A program made the translations under genes and the position numbers. Source: Acidobacteriota bacterium (lineage in GTDB: Bacteria; Acidobacteriota; Terriglobia; Bryobacterales; Bryobacteraceae). From it: a stretch of 64,000 nucleotides of DNA. The stretch spans positions 62,001 through 126,000 of the forward strand of contig JACPNQ010000009.1 of NCBI GenBank assembly GCA_016185425.1. The letters run 5' to 3'. Position 1 is the first letter of the stretch; each line of letters opens with the position of its first letter. This document shows, piece after piece, positions 34,088 through 43,169 of this stretch. The notes under the pieces are model-generated. The model did not search any database. It was not told the origin of the DNA and was given only the letters and a program-made list of their open reading frames with translations.

Positions 34088-35239
34088 ATGCAACGTTTAT
34101 TGTGTTTCGCGCTGGCCATTGCGCCGCTGCTGTTTGCTCCGTCCGCGCTAGCCGCGAAACGGAAGTTGCCAACAGACTTTGAATCCACAGAAGGCGCCAA
34201 ACTGAAACATCTGATGGACGAGCCGGATGCGGCAAAGAAGATCGCCCTGCTCGAGGATTTCGCCAAACAGCACCCATCGCATGACGCCATTCCGTGGGTC
34301 TACGGCGAGTTGCAAGCCGCCTACGTCAAGGCCAATCAGCTCGACAAGGCGCTCGCCGCGGGCGAGAAAGTGCTCGCCGCCGACCCGGAAGATGTGGCCA
34401 TGGGACAGGCCAACCTGAAAGCCGCGGAAGCGACCAAGGACCCCGCGCTGATACGGAAGTGGGCTGTTGCCTCCTTGGCCGCGGCCGGGCGTGTCACTGG
34501 CTCCCCGAAGCCGACGGGCGCCGATGAAGCCACTGCCTGGCAGGCCGATGCCGACTTCGCCAAACAGGTCGGTACCTACTCCGAATACGTTCTATACACG
34601 CTCGCCATGCAAGCCACAGCGCCCGCGCAGCGCATCGAAGTCGCCGAACTCCTTGCCAAGCATAATCCGTCCTCGCAATACAACGCCCCGCTCCGAACGC
34701 CCCTATTTGTTGCCTATCAACAGGCCGGCCACGCCGATAAGGCCCTGAGCATGGCCGAGGCCGACATCAAGGGCGGATCGGACAGCGAGGACATGCTGCT
34801 CTTCGCCGCCAGCAAGGCATACGAAAAACAGGACAAGGCCAAGGTCACCACCTATGCCAAACGCCTGCTCGATACCTTGCCCGCCAAGCCTGTCCCGCAG
34901 GGCATGAACGAAGCGGACTGGACGCGCGTGAAGAACCTGAAACTCGGCATGGCACAGTGGATGCTAGGCGTGCTCGCGAGCAACGAACAGCGGTGGGCCG
35001 ACGCCGACCTACACCTTCGCGCCGCCTTACCGAACGTCTCGCAGAACAAGGATATTCACGCCGAAACGCTGTTCCACCTCGGCTTGGCCAACTACCGTCT
35101 CGGCGAAGCCAAGAAGGACTCGAAACGCATTCTGGACGCCGTGAAATACAACCAGCAGTGCGCCGCCATCAACAGCAATTTCCAGGCGCAAGCCAAGAAG
35201 AACGTGGCCGCCATCCGCAGCCAGTATCACTTGCAGTAG
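34088..35239 (+). CDS. Secreted TPR-like protein
   Basis: 383 residues with a clear signal peptide (MQRLLCFALAIAPLLFAPSALA). The mature part is alpha-helical with TPR-like pairs (AIPWVYGELQAAYVKANQLD; AETLFHLGLANYRLGEAKKD). No enzymatic motif is seen. ATG 34088 has GGGGAG upstream and sits right at the signal peptide; the longer frame runs into the terminator. It ends four bases before the convergent nuoI gene. Confidence 0.75.
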   Translation: MQRLLCFALAIAPLLFAPSALAAKRKLPTDFESTEGAKLKHLMDEPDAAKKIALLEDFAKQHPSHDAIPWVYGELQAAYVKANQLDKALAAGEKVLAADPEDVAMGQANLKAAEATKDPALIRKWAVASLAAAGRVTGSPKPTGADEATAWQADADFAKQVGTYSEYVLYTLAMQATAPAQRIEVAELLAKHNPSSQYNAPLRTPLFVAYQQAGHADKALSMAEADIKGGSDSEDMLLFAASKAYEKQDKAKVTTYAKRLLDTLPAKPVPQGMNEADWTRVKNLKLGMAQWMLGVLASNEQRWADADLHLRAALPNVSQNKDIHAETLFHLGLANYRLGEAKKDSKRILDAVKYNQQCAAINSNFQAQAKKNVAAIRSQYHLQ

Positions 35240-35243
35240 CGGG

Positions 35244-35744
35244 TTAGTGCGCGCCCGCGCCTTCGCCAAGCGGTTGCGCCGGGCGGGCCGCGGGTGAGAT
35301 CTGCGTCAGCATCTGCTCTTTGCGCATGATCAGCGTCGAGGTGTTGTAGCTTGCTGTTTCAAACCCATGCCCATGCGTGATGGCATCGGTGGGGCAGGCT
35401 TCCACGCAGAATCCGCAGAAGATGCATCGGCTGTAGTCGATGTTGTAGACCTCGGCATACCGCTCGCCGCCGCTTATGCGTTTCGCGTCCGTGTTCTCGG
35501 CAGCCTCAATGTAGATGCAGTTCGCAGGGCACGCCGCGGCGCACAGGAAGCAGGCCACGCACTTTTCCAGACCACTCTCATCCCGCTGCAGGACATGGGT
35601 GCCGCGGTACCGCTCCTGGAATAAAGCCGGCGCGGCGGGATAGTTTTCGGTGATCGTCGGCGACATCATTTCCTTGAACGTGACGCTCAATCCCTTAACG
35701 ATCGCCGCTGTATTGCCGAGCACTTCCGAGATCTTGGATGCCAT
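35244..35744 (-). CDS. nuoI: NADH-quinone oxidoreductase subunit I (two 4Fe-4S clusters)
   Basis: 166 residues. Two ferredoxin motifs, CVACFLCAAACP and CIFCGFCVEACP, with the N-terminal VKGLSVTFKEM and YRGTHVLQRDESG regions, identify NuoI, which passes electrons along the peripheral arm of complex I. Sub-family assignment is good. No other nuo gene is in the window, so it is either a detached complex I gene or a paralogue serving another complex. It is 49 bases downstream of the thioredoxin-like gene on the same strand. Confidence 0.88.
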   Translation of the reverse strand: MASKISEVLGNTAAIVKGLSVTFKEMMSPTITENYPAAPALFQERYRGTHVLQRDESGLEKCVACFLCAAACPANCIYIEAAENTDAKRISGGERYAEVYNIDYSRCIFCGFCVEACPTDAITHGHGFETASYNTSTLIMRKEQMLTQISPAARPAQPLGEGAGAH

Positions 35745-35793
35745 TCGTTATCCAGTGTATCGCGACTCCGGCCCGGAGTCAGTTTCTGGACCC

Positions 35794-36237
35794 TCAGCCG
35801 GGCTTATAGACGGGCACGCGGTCGGTCGAGTCGAACAGAGTCACACCCCAACGCGCCGCCAACGCCTCCAGGTCCGCTTTCCCAAACCCTTCATTCGTCC
35901 AGCTTATGCGTCCATCGGTCTCCACCAGGACCAGCGCCGGTACGTACTCCAGGCCGTAAAGATTGCTCACGGCGTAGCGTCCGCTCTTCGGGTCCTCCAC
36001 TGTCTCAAACCGCACGCCGAATGCCGAGTTGAACTCAGCGGTACTCTCCGCGCCGTCCTGCGAAACGCCGACGATCCGCGGCCCGCCACGGTCCACCAGC
36101 CGCTGCAGAAAGGGGAACGTCAACTGGCAGGTGGGACAGGAGATTTTGAAAAATGCCAGCAGCACCGGCGCCGCAAGATTCTCCAGCGAAAAAGTGCCCA
36201 GCCGGAACGCGGGCGCTTTGCTTCCAACCGCAACCAT
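35794..36237 (-). CDS. TlpA/peroxiredoxin-like thioredoxin-fold protein
   Basis: 147 residues. A thioredoxin fold with the redox motif CPTC (Cys34, Cys37) in LAFFKISCPTCQLTFPFL, followed by VPALVLVETDG with the cis-Pro. No signal peptide is seen, so it is probably cytoplasmic, unlike exported TlpA. The GGAG ribosome site lies within the end of the STAS gene, three bases before, so the two are likely translated together. Confidence 0.75.
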   Translation of the reverse strand: MVAVGSKAPAFRLGTFSLENLAAPVLLAFFKISCPTCQLTFPFLQRLVDRGGPRIVGVSQDGAESTAEFNSAFGVRFETVEDPKSGRYAVSNLYGLEYVPALVLVETDGRISWTNEGFGKADLEALAARWGVTLFDSTDRVPVYKPG

Positions 36238-36240
36238 CGT

Positions 36241-36654
36241 TTACTCCGCCGCACTCTTCTTGCGCTGCTGCAAAAACGTCAAAATGTCGAATTTCCTGAT
36301 CTCACGGTTGGGAAAGAAGCTATTCACCGCGCTCTGCTCGTCGTCGAAAACTTCAAACACCGTCTCCAGTTTGGTCAGGACCAGCAGCTCCACATTGCGC
36401 CGCGTCAGATTCAGCAGCTTCAGGGTCCCTTCCTTTTTTCGCAGCGCGGAATAGCTCATCACCAGCGCGCCGAGTCCCGAAGAATCGATGTAGTCGACCT
36501 GCGCCAGATTCAGGATCGCATTCACCGTCCCCGTATCCGCCAGTGAGCGCACCTTATCGCGCAGCCGGTCCGCGCCATCTCCGGCCACAATCTGGCCCCT
36601 GGCATCGAAAATAACTATGCCTTCCTTCGTCCGTTCCGTGAGCGAAAGATCCAT
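36241..36654 (-). CDS. STAS-domain anti-sigma factor antagonist (RsbV/SpoIIAA-like)
   Basis: 137 residues. The STAS domain (1-115) has the phosphorylation loop VDYIDSSGLGALVMSY; in this family a serine of the DSSG loop is phosphorylated by an RsbW-type kinase and freed by a PP2C phosphatase. A ~25-residue basic tail follows. The gene starts four bases after the histidine kinase. A SpoIIE-type phosphatase lies upstream on the same strand (40866-41864), but no RsbW-like kinase is present. Confidence 0.88.
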   Translation of the reverse strand: MDLSLTERTKEGIVIFDARGQIVAGDGADRLRDKVRSLADTGTVNAILNLAQVDYIDSSGLGALVMSYSALRKKEGTLKLLNLTRRNVELLVLTKLETVFEVFDDEQSAVNSFFPNREIRKFDILTFLQQRKKSAAE

Positions 36655-36658
36655 CCCG

Positions 36659-38131
36659 CTATTGTCGCGCTTCAGCCAGCGGAATGGAAACGGCGGCCGC
36701 CGGCTCGTCCGTGGCGTGGCTCAGGCTTATCGGCAATGTGATCGTAAACGTCGTTCCCCTCCCCACGGCGCTCGTCACATCGATCTTGCCCTGGTGGGCC
36801 TTCACGATCCAGTTCACAAAACTCAAGCCCAATCCCAGCCCCTTGTCCGGATCTTCTCCCGGCACGCGGTAGAAGCGGTCGAAGATGTGCGGCAAACTGT
36901 CGGGCGGAATCCCCTTCCCGTCATCGGCGACGGTCAGCACGGCCGTTTCACTGTCCTCCCCCCGCCGCACCTGCACCATCACGTGTCCGCCGGAGGGCGT
37001 GTACTTCAGCGCATTGGAAAGCAGGTTGCTCACCAGCCGGTCCATCTGCGTCCGGTCTCCGCGAACGTAGACATCATGGTCAAGCTGCCAGGCCAACTGC
37101 AGCCCATTCTCCTTCGCCGTGGTCCGGAACTGTTCGGCCAATTCCGCCACTACTTCGGTCAAATTCACGGGGTCCTTGTGCAGCGCCAACTGGCCCGTCT
37201 CCGCCTGCGACAGCAGCAGCAGCGCCCGCACGATGTTCGAGATGCGATCGACATCCTCGAGGGCGTTTACGATGGCTTCCCGGAAGTCGTCTTCCTTCTC
37301 CGCCGTCATCAGCGCCACCTCCAATTGACCGCGAATGGCTGTCAGCGGCGTGCGGAGCTCGTGGGAAACGTCGGTGGAAAACCGCCGTACCTGTTCGAAA
37401 TTCTCGGAGAGGCGCTCCATCATGGTGTTGAACGCCACGATGAGCTGTTCCAATTCATCGTTGGCGAACCGGCGCGATATGCGCAGATGCAGACTGGAGC
37501 CGGAGATACGCTGCGCCGCCTCCGCCACGCGGTTCACCGGAATCAGCGCGCGCCCCGCCATGAACCAGCCGAGCACACCGGTCACCAGCAGCAATAGCGG
37601 CACCACCGTGAAGTAGTCCGTCATGAACGCAGTCGGCAAGCCGCCCACGTCGGTTATCCGGCGGCCAACGACCAGCAGATATGGAGTCCCTTCGCTCCGA
37701 AAGACGCCGTAGCGCAGGAGGACACGATCCTTGCCCTGTTCCTTGACGACGAGCTGCGGGCTGCCTTCCTTGAAACGCTCCATAATCTCGGCAGCCGATT
37801 CCACGCCCTGCTGACGGTAACCGATCGACATCTCCAGCACTTCGCCGTGCGAATCGGCCACCATGACGAACCGCCGCAGCCGTTCCAGGAAGGCCGTGCG
37901 GTCGACTTCGCGCGGATCCACCGACCAGATCGCCTGGCCGCGCTCCACCTTGAGGAACCCGCGCGCCGCGCTCCAATCTTCGTCAACCGCCTCTTCCACA
38001 CGGTCCTGAATAATGGTCATCAGGCGCGAGCGGAATGTGAAGCCGATCGCCGTTAGCAGCAGGCCGAAGATCAGGATGTAGCTGATCGTCAGCCGGAACC
38101 GCAGACTCTTTACTCTCCCCGTGTGTCGCAT
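36659..38131 (-). CDS. Membrane sensor histidine kinase (OmpR-partner type)
   Basis: 490 residues. An N-terminal membrane helix, a ~150-residue periplasmic sensor, a second helix near 175-195, HAMP (RALIPVNRVAEAAQRISG), HisKA with the phospho-acceptor in FSTDVSHELRTPLTAIRG, then HATPase_c with NLLSNALKYTPSGG, VADDGKGIPPDSLPHIFDRF and GLGLGLSFV. It resembles heavy-metal sensor kinases of the CusS type, but the ligand is not readable. It lies 21 bases after its response regulator. ATG 38131 is the likely start; three residues of a longer frame are unlikely. Confidence 0.85.
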   Translation of the reverse strand: MRHTGRVKSLRFRLTISYILIFGLLLTAIGFTFRSRLMTIIQDRVEEAVDEDWSAARGFLKVERGQAIWSVDPREVDRTAFLERLRRFVMVADSHGEVLEMSIGYRQQGVESAAEIMERFKEGSPQLVVKEQGKDRVLLRYGVFRSEGTPYLLVVGRRITDVGGLPTAFMTDYFTVVPLLLLVTGVLGWFMAGRALIPVNRVAEAAQRISGSSLHLRISRRFANDELEQLIVAFNTMMERLSENFEQVRRFSTDVSHELRTPLTAIRGQLEVALMTAEKEDDFREAIVNALEDVDRISNIVRALLLLSQAETGQLALHKDPVNLTEVVAELAEQFRTTAKENGLQLAWQLDHDVYVRGDRTQMDRLVSNLLSNALKYTPSGGHVMVQVRRGEDSETAVLTVADDGKGIPPDSLPHIFDRFYRVPGEDPDKGLGLGLSFVNWIVKAHQGKIDVTSAVGRGTTFTITLPISLSHATDEPAAAVSIPLAEARQ

Positions 38132-38152
38132 ACAGCACAACCGGGAGCCACG

Positions 38153-38845
38153 TTACGATTTCAGCTCGGCCGGTAAGTCGATCATATACCCGATGCCCCG
38201 CACGGTGTGAATCAGCTTTACCGGGTACTCATCGTCGATCTTGCTGCGGAGGTGCCGGATGTAGACGTCGACGATGTTGGTCAGCCCGTCGTAGTCCATG
38301 TCCCAAACGTGCTCAACGATCATGGTGCGGCTCAACGCCTTGCCCCGGTGCCGCATGAGGTACTCGAGAATGGAGAACTCCTTGGGCGCGAGATCGATCG
38401 CCTCCCCCGCGCGGCTTACTTTCCGGCGCAGGGCGTCCAACACAAGGTCGCCCACCTGGAACCGCTCTGGCATCGCCGAACCTCGCCGCAGCAGCGCCCG
38501 GGCTCGCGCCAGGAATTCGACAAACGCGAATGGCTTCACCAGGTAGTCGTCGGCGCCCATCTCCAGACCCTTCACGCGGTCGTCCACATTCCCCCGCGCC
38601 GAGAGGATCAGCACCGACGGCGCGGCCTTCCGGTTCCGTATCTTCTCCAATACCTTCAATCCATCCATATCGGGCAAACCGAGATCCAGAACGATCAGAT
38701 CAAACTCGATTTCATGGATCTTCTCAACGGCGCTCATCCCGTCGTGCACCGCCGATACCTGGTAACCGGCGCTCTCCAGGCCTCGCGAAATGAAATCCGC
38801 GATGCGCTTCTCGTCTTCTACGACTAATACCCTTGTGACATCCAT
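38153..38845 (-). CDS. OmpR/PhoB-family response regulator
   Basis: 230 residues. Receiver domain 1-115 with LVVEDEKR acidic pair, LIVLDLGLPD phospho-acceptor Asp and the conserved Lys in DDYLVKPF; winged-helix domain 130-225 with LTNIVDVYIRHLRSKI and VRGIGYMI. It is the partner of the kinase just downstream. ATG 38845 begins directly at the receiver; the extra 26 residues of the longer frame overlap the synthetase gene. Target promoters are unknown. Confidence 0.9.
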   Translation of the reverse strand: MDVTRVLVVEDEKRIADFISRGLESAGYQVSAVHDGMSAVEKIHEIEFDLIVLDLGLPDMDGLKVLEKIRNRKAAPSVLILSARGNVDDRVKGLEMGADDYLVKPFAFVEFLARARALLRRGSAMPERFQVGDLVLDALRRKVSRAGEAIDLAPKEFSILEYLMRHRGKALSRTMIVEHVWDMDYDGLTNIVDVYIRHLRSKIDDEYPVKLIHTVRGIGYMIDLPAELKS

Positions 38846-38894
38846 TCCACGCGAATCGTAACATAGTTCCGCGCGGCCTGGGCTCAGTATTCCT

Positions 38895-40823
38895 TCATGA
38901 TCGGCGCGCTCTGGCGATCTCATCGAGCAGCGTCCGGTCTTCCAGCGCCGTTACATCGCCGCACGGCTCGCCAAGCCACGCCGCCCGCACCAGCCGCCGC
39001 ATGATCTTGCCGTTCCGCGTCTTGGGAATTCCCCGCACCGCCACAACGAAGGCCGGCCGCAGCGGCTTTCCCAACTCGCGCGCCACGCGGTCCTTCAACT
39101 CTTCTTCGAGCTCCGGCGCGAAGGCGCCGTTGCGCAGCACCACGAACGCCGCGATGGCCGATCCCTTCAGCGCGTCCGGCACTCCCACCGCCGCCGCTTC
39201 CTTCACCTCGGGATGGCCAACCAGGACGCTCTCCACTTCCGCCGGTCCCACGCGCTTGCCGGCAACTTTGATCGTGTCGTCGCTCCTGCCCGCGATGAAC
39301 CAGTAGCCGTCCTCATCAATGCGCGCAAAATCGCCGTGCCGCCACACGCCGGGAAATGTCCGCCAGTAGGTGTCCAGGTAACGCTCCGGGTCGCCGTGGA
39401 AGCCGCGCGCCATCCCCAGCCACGGCTTGCGGATGACCAGTTCTCCCACCTCGCCGCGCACGCTCTCCCCGGCTTCGTTGACGACATCGGCCGCCATGCC
39501 CAGGCACGGCGCCGCGAACCCGCACGGCTTGGTTCCCAGCACCGGGTTGTCGCACAGTATCCCGCCCGCGATCTCCGTCCCTCCCGAATAATTGACGATC
39601 GGTATTCTCCCCTCGCCGACGGTCTCAAACAGCCACTGCCATGGGTCCGGGTTCCAAGGCTCGCCTGTGGAACCGAAGCACTGTAACGAGTGCAGACTGT
39701 ACTTCCGCGCCCACTCGCCGCCTTGCGCCGCGAGCGCGCGGACGAGCGTCGGCGACAACCCCAGGACAGTAAGATTCTGCCGGTCCGCGAATGCCCAGAT
39801 CCGCGCCGGATGCGGATAGTCGGGCGCGCCGTCAAACAGCGCCACAGTCCCTCCCAGCAACAGTCCGCCGTAAATCAGCCACGGCCCCATCATCCAGCCG
39901 ATATCGGTTATCCAACCGATCCGCGAACGCCAGCCTACGTTGAAGTTCAGCGCCATGTCGGCAGCCGACTTCAATGGGAACCCGCAGTGCGCGTGAACGA
40001 TTCCTTTCGGCCGCCCCGTCGTTCCCGACGTGTAGACGATCAGCAGGGGGTCTTCCGCTCCCGTCTTTTCGGCGCTGCTATCCCCGCCCCGTTCGCACAA
40101 GGATTCCCACGTCAGGTCGCGCCCCCCGGTCATCGGCGCCGCCTCGTGCTCCAATCGCGTGACAACCACTACATGCCGTACCGCCGGGCATCGCGCCAGC
40201 GCTTCGTCCACCGTGGCTTTCGAAGCAATTACTTTGCCGCGCCGCGGAAATGCGTTGGCCGTAAGCAGGCACACCGCGCCCACGTCGTTCATCCGGCCGG
40301 CGATTGCGCCCGGCCCGAACCCCGTGAACAGCGGCACGGCTACGGCGCCGATCCGCGCCAGCGCCAGCATCGCCGCCACGGTCTCCGGCATCATTGGCAG
40401 GTGGACACCCACCGCATCGCCCTTGCGAACGCCCAGGTCGCGCAGACCGGCCGCGCACTTGTGCACCATCACCTTCAGCGCCCGGTAACTCCATGCCCGC
40501 GTCGTGCCCTCTTCCCCTTCCCAGGCCACCGCCGTCTGCGCCGGGTCCTTGCCCGTCAGACAGGCCGTGGCAACGTTGAATCCGCCGCCCACGCACCACC
40601 GGGCCCATTCAACGCCGCCCGATACATCCAACAGGCGTTCGTAGGGCGGATCAAACGTCACTTCCAGGAAGCGAAGCAACTGCTCGGTGAACCACTCCAC
40701 GTCTTCCACGGATCGTTTGTATAGTGCCGCGAAGTCCTTCTCGCCGCACTGCCGGACGAAATCGGTTAGCCGTGCCCGCGCCCGTGCGTCGGAGTCCGGT
40801 TGCCAGGCAATCGGGATCGTCAT
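38895..40823 (-). CDS. Acetyl-CoA synthetase-like acyl-CoA ligase
   Basis: 642 residues. An ACAS_N-like N-terminus precedes the AMP-binding domain: VYTSGTTGRPKG (P-loop-like), NYSGGTEIAGG, GYWFIAGRSDDTIKVAGKRV and the C-terminal lysine in KTRNGKIMRR that is the usual acetylation-controlled residue. It activates a short-chain acid to acyl-CoA through acyl-AMP. The acid could be acetate, propionate or acetoacetate; the sequence alone does not decide it. It lies between the SpoIIE phosphatase and the response regulator on the same strand. Confidence 0.85.
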   Translation of the reverse strand: MTIPIAWQPDSDARARARLTDFVRQCGEKDFAALYKRSVEDVEWFTEQLLRFLEVTFDPPYERLLDVSGGVEWARWCVGGGFNVATACLTGKDPAQTAVAWEGEEGTTRAWSYRALKVMVHKCAAGLRDLGVRKGDAVGVHLPMMPETVAAMLALARIGAVAVPLFTGFGPGAIAGRMNDVGAVCLLTANAFPRRGKVIASKATVDEALARCPAVRHVVVVTRLEHEAAPMTGGRDLTWESLCERGGDSSAEKTGAEDPLLIVYTSGTTGRPKGIVHAHCGFPLKSAADMALNFNVGWRSRIGWITDIGWMMGPWLIYGGLLLGGTVALFDGAPDYPHPARIWAFADRQNLTVLGLSPTLVRALAAQGGEWARKYSLHSLQCFGSTGEPWNPDPWQWLFETVGEGRIPIVNYSGGTEIAGGILCDNPVLGTKPCGFAAPCLGMAADVVNEAGESVRGEVGELVIRKPWLGMARGFHGDPERYLDTYWRTFPGVWRHGDFARIDEDGYWFIAGRSDDTIKVAGKRVGPAEVESVLVGHPEVKEAAAVGVPDALKGSAIAAFVVLRNGAFAPELEEELKDRVARELGKPLRPAFVVAVRGIPKTRNGKIMRRLVRAAWLGEPCGDVTALEDRTLLDEIARARRS

Positions 40824-40865
40824 GGTCTCGTGCTTTGATTATATCGGGCGATCCCGCTCACGATG

Positions 40866-41864
40866 CTACGCCGCGCTGCGTTCTGTCCGTCTGATTGCCA
40901 ACACAGTCAGGTCGTCATTCAGTTTCGAACCGTCCAGGAACTTCGACAAGTTCCGCATACAGAGGTCAACAATTGCCTCGGAATTGAACAGGTCGCGGGC
41001 GCCTTGCAGACCTGCCATTAACCGGCCGGCGCCAAAGTATTCGCCGGTTGCATTCTCGCTCTCGATTAAACCATCGGAATAGAGGAGCAGGACATCTCCG
41101 GGTTCCATTTGAATCTTTGTTGGAGGGAACTTGCCGGTGCTGAACAGCCCAAGGGGAAGTCCGGTGGAGGCAATCTCGGACGCGCCATGCCTACAGAACA
41201 CGAGCGGAGAACAGTGTCCGGCATTGCAGACCTCGACCTCGCCAGTGGGTGTGGTCTCCACGCAAGCCAGCGTCGCATAGTGGGATTGCTGCGTACTCTC
41301 ACATAGCAGCCGATTCGCCTGTTCAACGATTTGATCGATACCTCCTCTCTGCGTTGAAAGTGAGCGGAACATGGCGTGCATATGGGACATCAACAAGGAA
41401 GCGCCGACACCTTTGCCCGCAACGTCTCCGAGGAGGACGAGAAGCCGGGTTGGATCGGAATCTCTTACGACAACGTCACAATAGTCCCCACTGACCACAC
41501 CCAGGGGCTGATACAGATAGTGAATTTCCCACGCCGCATAAAGACCCGCTTTCGGCAACAGGGCATTTTGGACATTGCGCGCAGTTTCCATATCCTGTTC
41601 GAAAGCCCGCCTCTCTTGCACAGTGAGGTGGTCCAGGCAAAAGCGGATCAAGGGATCGGCGAGAAGCCGCTCCTTCTCGATAGGGTCATGGCACTCTTCG
41701 CATAATCCGTAGGAGCCTTGGCTCAATCGCAGGAGAGCATCATCGACCTCTCGCAGAAGCATTTGGATTTCGCTCGAACCGGGCATACGCGGCCGCAGAG
41801 ACTCGAGCCGTGTTCTACGCTCACGCAACTCATTCTCGAAGACTGCCGCTTCGGCGGTGACCAT
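40866..41864 (-). CDS. SpoIIE-type PP2C phosphatase with N-terminal DksA/TraR zinc finger
   Basis: 332 residues. Residues 1-85 are a DksA-like helical hairpin and zinc finger (Cys55-x2-Cys58 in LCEECHDPI; Cys76 and His79 in RFCLDH). Residues ~105-330 are a SpoIIE/RsbU-type serine phosphatase (GVVSGDYCDVV, LLGDVAGKGVGASLLMS, GHCSPLVF, DVLLLYSDGLIES, NDDLTVLAIR), with the metal-binding aspartates in place. It should dephosphorylate a STAS protein; one is encoded 4 kb downstream on the same strand. The zinc finger may sense redox or bind RNA polymerase (inference). It is divergent from the TIGR00300 gene with 69 bases between. Confidence 0.85.
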   Translation of the reverse strand: MVTAEAAVFENELRERRTRLESLRPRMPGSSEIQMLLREVDDALLRLSQGSYGLCEECHDPIEKERLLADPLIRFCLDHLTVQERRAFEQDMETARNVQNALLPKAGLYAAWEIHYLYQPLGVVSGDYCDVVVRDSDPTRLLVLLGDVAGKGVGASLLMSHMHAMFRSLSTQRGGIDQIVEQANRLLCESTQQSHYATLACVETTPTGEVEVCNAGHCSPLVFCRHGASEIASTGLPLGLFSTGKFPPTKIQMEPGDVLLLYSDGLIESENATGEYFGAGRLMAGLQGARDLFNSEAIVDLCMRNLSKFLDGSKLNDDLTVLAIRRTERSAA

Positions 41865-41933
41865 AAACCACTATTCTGTATCAGGTCACCAGTCGATGCG
41901 CGCACGCTCCGACCCGCTATCCTGGAAGGAAGC

Positions 41934-43169
41934 ATGGATCCGTCTACTCAACCCCTTCCGTTCCAGGAAACAGTCGAAGCCCACGGCCACCTGATCGACT
42001 CCCACATCATGGAACGGATTTTCGACACCGTCGTCGAATTTCAAGGACGTTTCGAGGTCGAAATCTTCCAGATCGGGCGCACCAATTCCGACGCGTCGCA
42101 CCTTCGCCTGAAGGTCGAAACACCCAATCGCGAGCAGATGGATAGCTTGCTGGGGCAACTGCTCGGCCTCGGCTGCACGCCGGCCGAAGATGGCGATGCC
42201 GAAACGCGCCGGGCGGAAAAGGATTGCTGCGCGCCGGAGGATTTTTACTCCACGACCAATCACCGGACCGAAGTGCGCCGCGATGGAACCTGGCTTCCCG
42301 TCGCGCGCCAGCGGATGGATGCGATGGTAGTGCTCACCCCCGATGGCGCCGTCTGCCGCCGTCTCCGCGATTTGAAGAAAGGCGACGCCGTTGTCGTCGG
42401 CATGCGCGGAATTCGCGTCATCCCCGAATCGAAAGAACGCGACCGGCACGGCTTCTCGTTCATGAGCAATGAGATCTCCTCCGAGCGCCAGGTGGAAACA
42501 GCGGTCCGGCAGACCGCCGCCCTCATGGAGCAAGTTCGCCGCGATGGGAAGAAGATCGTCGTCGTCGCGGGGCCTGTCGTTGTTCACACGGGCGGCGCCG
42601 GGCCGCTGTCGCAGCTCATCCGCCAAGGCTGGGTGGACGCATTGCTCTGCGGCAATGCCCTGGCGGTGCATGATATAGAAGCCGCGCTGCTCGGGACCTC
42701 GCTCGGCGTTCGCGTGAACGACGGCCGCTTGGAAGAGCACGGCCATCGCAACCACATGCGGGCGATTAACGCCATCTATCACGCCGGCGGTATCAAGGGC
42801 GCCGTGGAATCGGGGCGCCTCAATACCGGCGTAATGTACGAGTGCGTCAAAGCCGGCGTACCGTTCGTGCTGGCGGGCAGTCTGCGCGATGATGGACCGC
42901 TGCCGGATACGATTACCGACATGAACGAGGCGCAGGACGCCTACAATGAGCATCTGCAGGGTGCCGGCATCGTCCTCTGCCTCAGCTCCATGCTCCACTC
43001 CATCGCCACCGGCAACATGCTGCCCAGTTGGGTCAAAATCGTCTGCGTCGACATCAACCCGGCGGTCGCCACCAAGGTCAGCGACCGCGGAACCGGACAG
43101 GCCGTCGGCGTAGTCACCGATGTGGGCCTCTTCCTTGACCACCTTTCCCGCAAACTTATCTCCGCATGA
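41934..43169 (+). CDS. TIGR00300-family (LOR/SDH-region) ornithine cyclodeaminase-like enzyme
   Basis: 411 residues. The sequence fits the TIGR00300 family, in which archaeal and cyanobacterial (AgrE C-terminal) members convert ornithine to proline and ammonia using NAD. The N-terminal beta domain carries IFDTVVEFQGRFEVEIFQIG and TNSDASHLRLKV; then IVVVAGPVVVHTGG, a Rossmann-like site, and IVCVDINPAVATKVSDRG near the end. ATG 41934 with AAGGA upstream is preferred over the long shadow start. It overlaps queF by ATGA. Confidence 0.7.
   Translation: MDPSTQPLPFQETVEAHGHLIDSHIMERIFDTVVEFQGRFEVEIFQIGRTNSDASHLRLKVETPNREQMDSLLGQLLGLGCTPAEDGDAETRRAEKDCCAPEDFYSTTNHRTEVRRDGTWLPVARQRMDAMVVLTPDGAVCRRLRDLKKGDAVVVGMRGIRVIPESKERDRHGFSFMSNEISSERQVETAVRQTAALMEQVRRDGKKIVVVAGPVVVHTGGAGPLSQLIRQGWVDALLCGNALAVHDIEAALLGTSLGVRVNDGRLEEHGHRNHMRAINAIYHAGGIKGAVESGRLNTGVMYECVKAGVPFVLAGSLRDDGPLPDTITDMNEAQDAYNEHLQGAGIVLCLSSMLHSIATGNMLPSWVKIVCVDINPAVATKVSDRGTGQAVGVVTDVGLFLDHLSRKLISA

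Noticed and set aside
39690-40724. 344-codon plus-strand frame opposite the acyl-CoA ligase
   Set aside because: Shadow of a complete AMP-binding enzyme; composition is Arg/Pro/His-biased.
41886-43142. 418-codon minus-strand frame opposite the TIGR00300 gene
   Set aside because: Shadow frame rich in His/Arg/Asp without motifs; the plus-strand gene has family signatures and a ribosome site.
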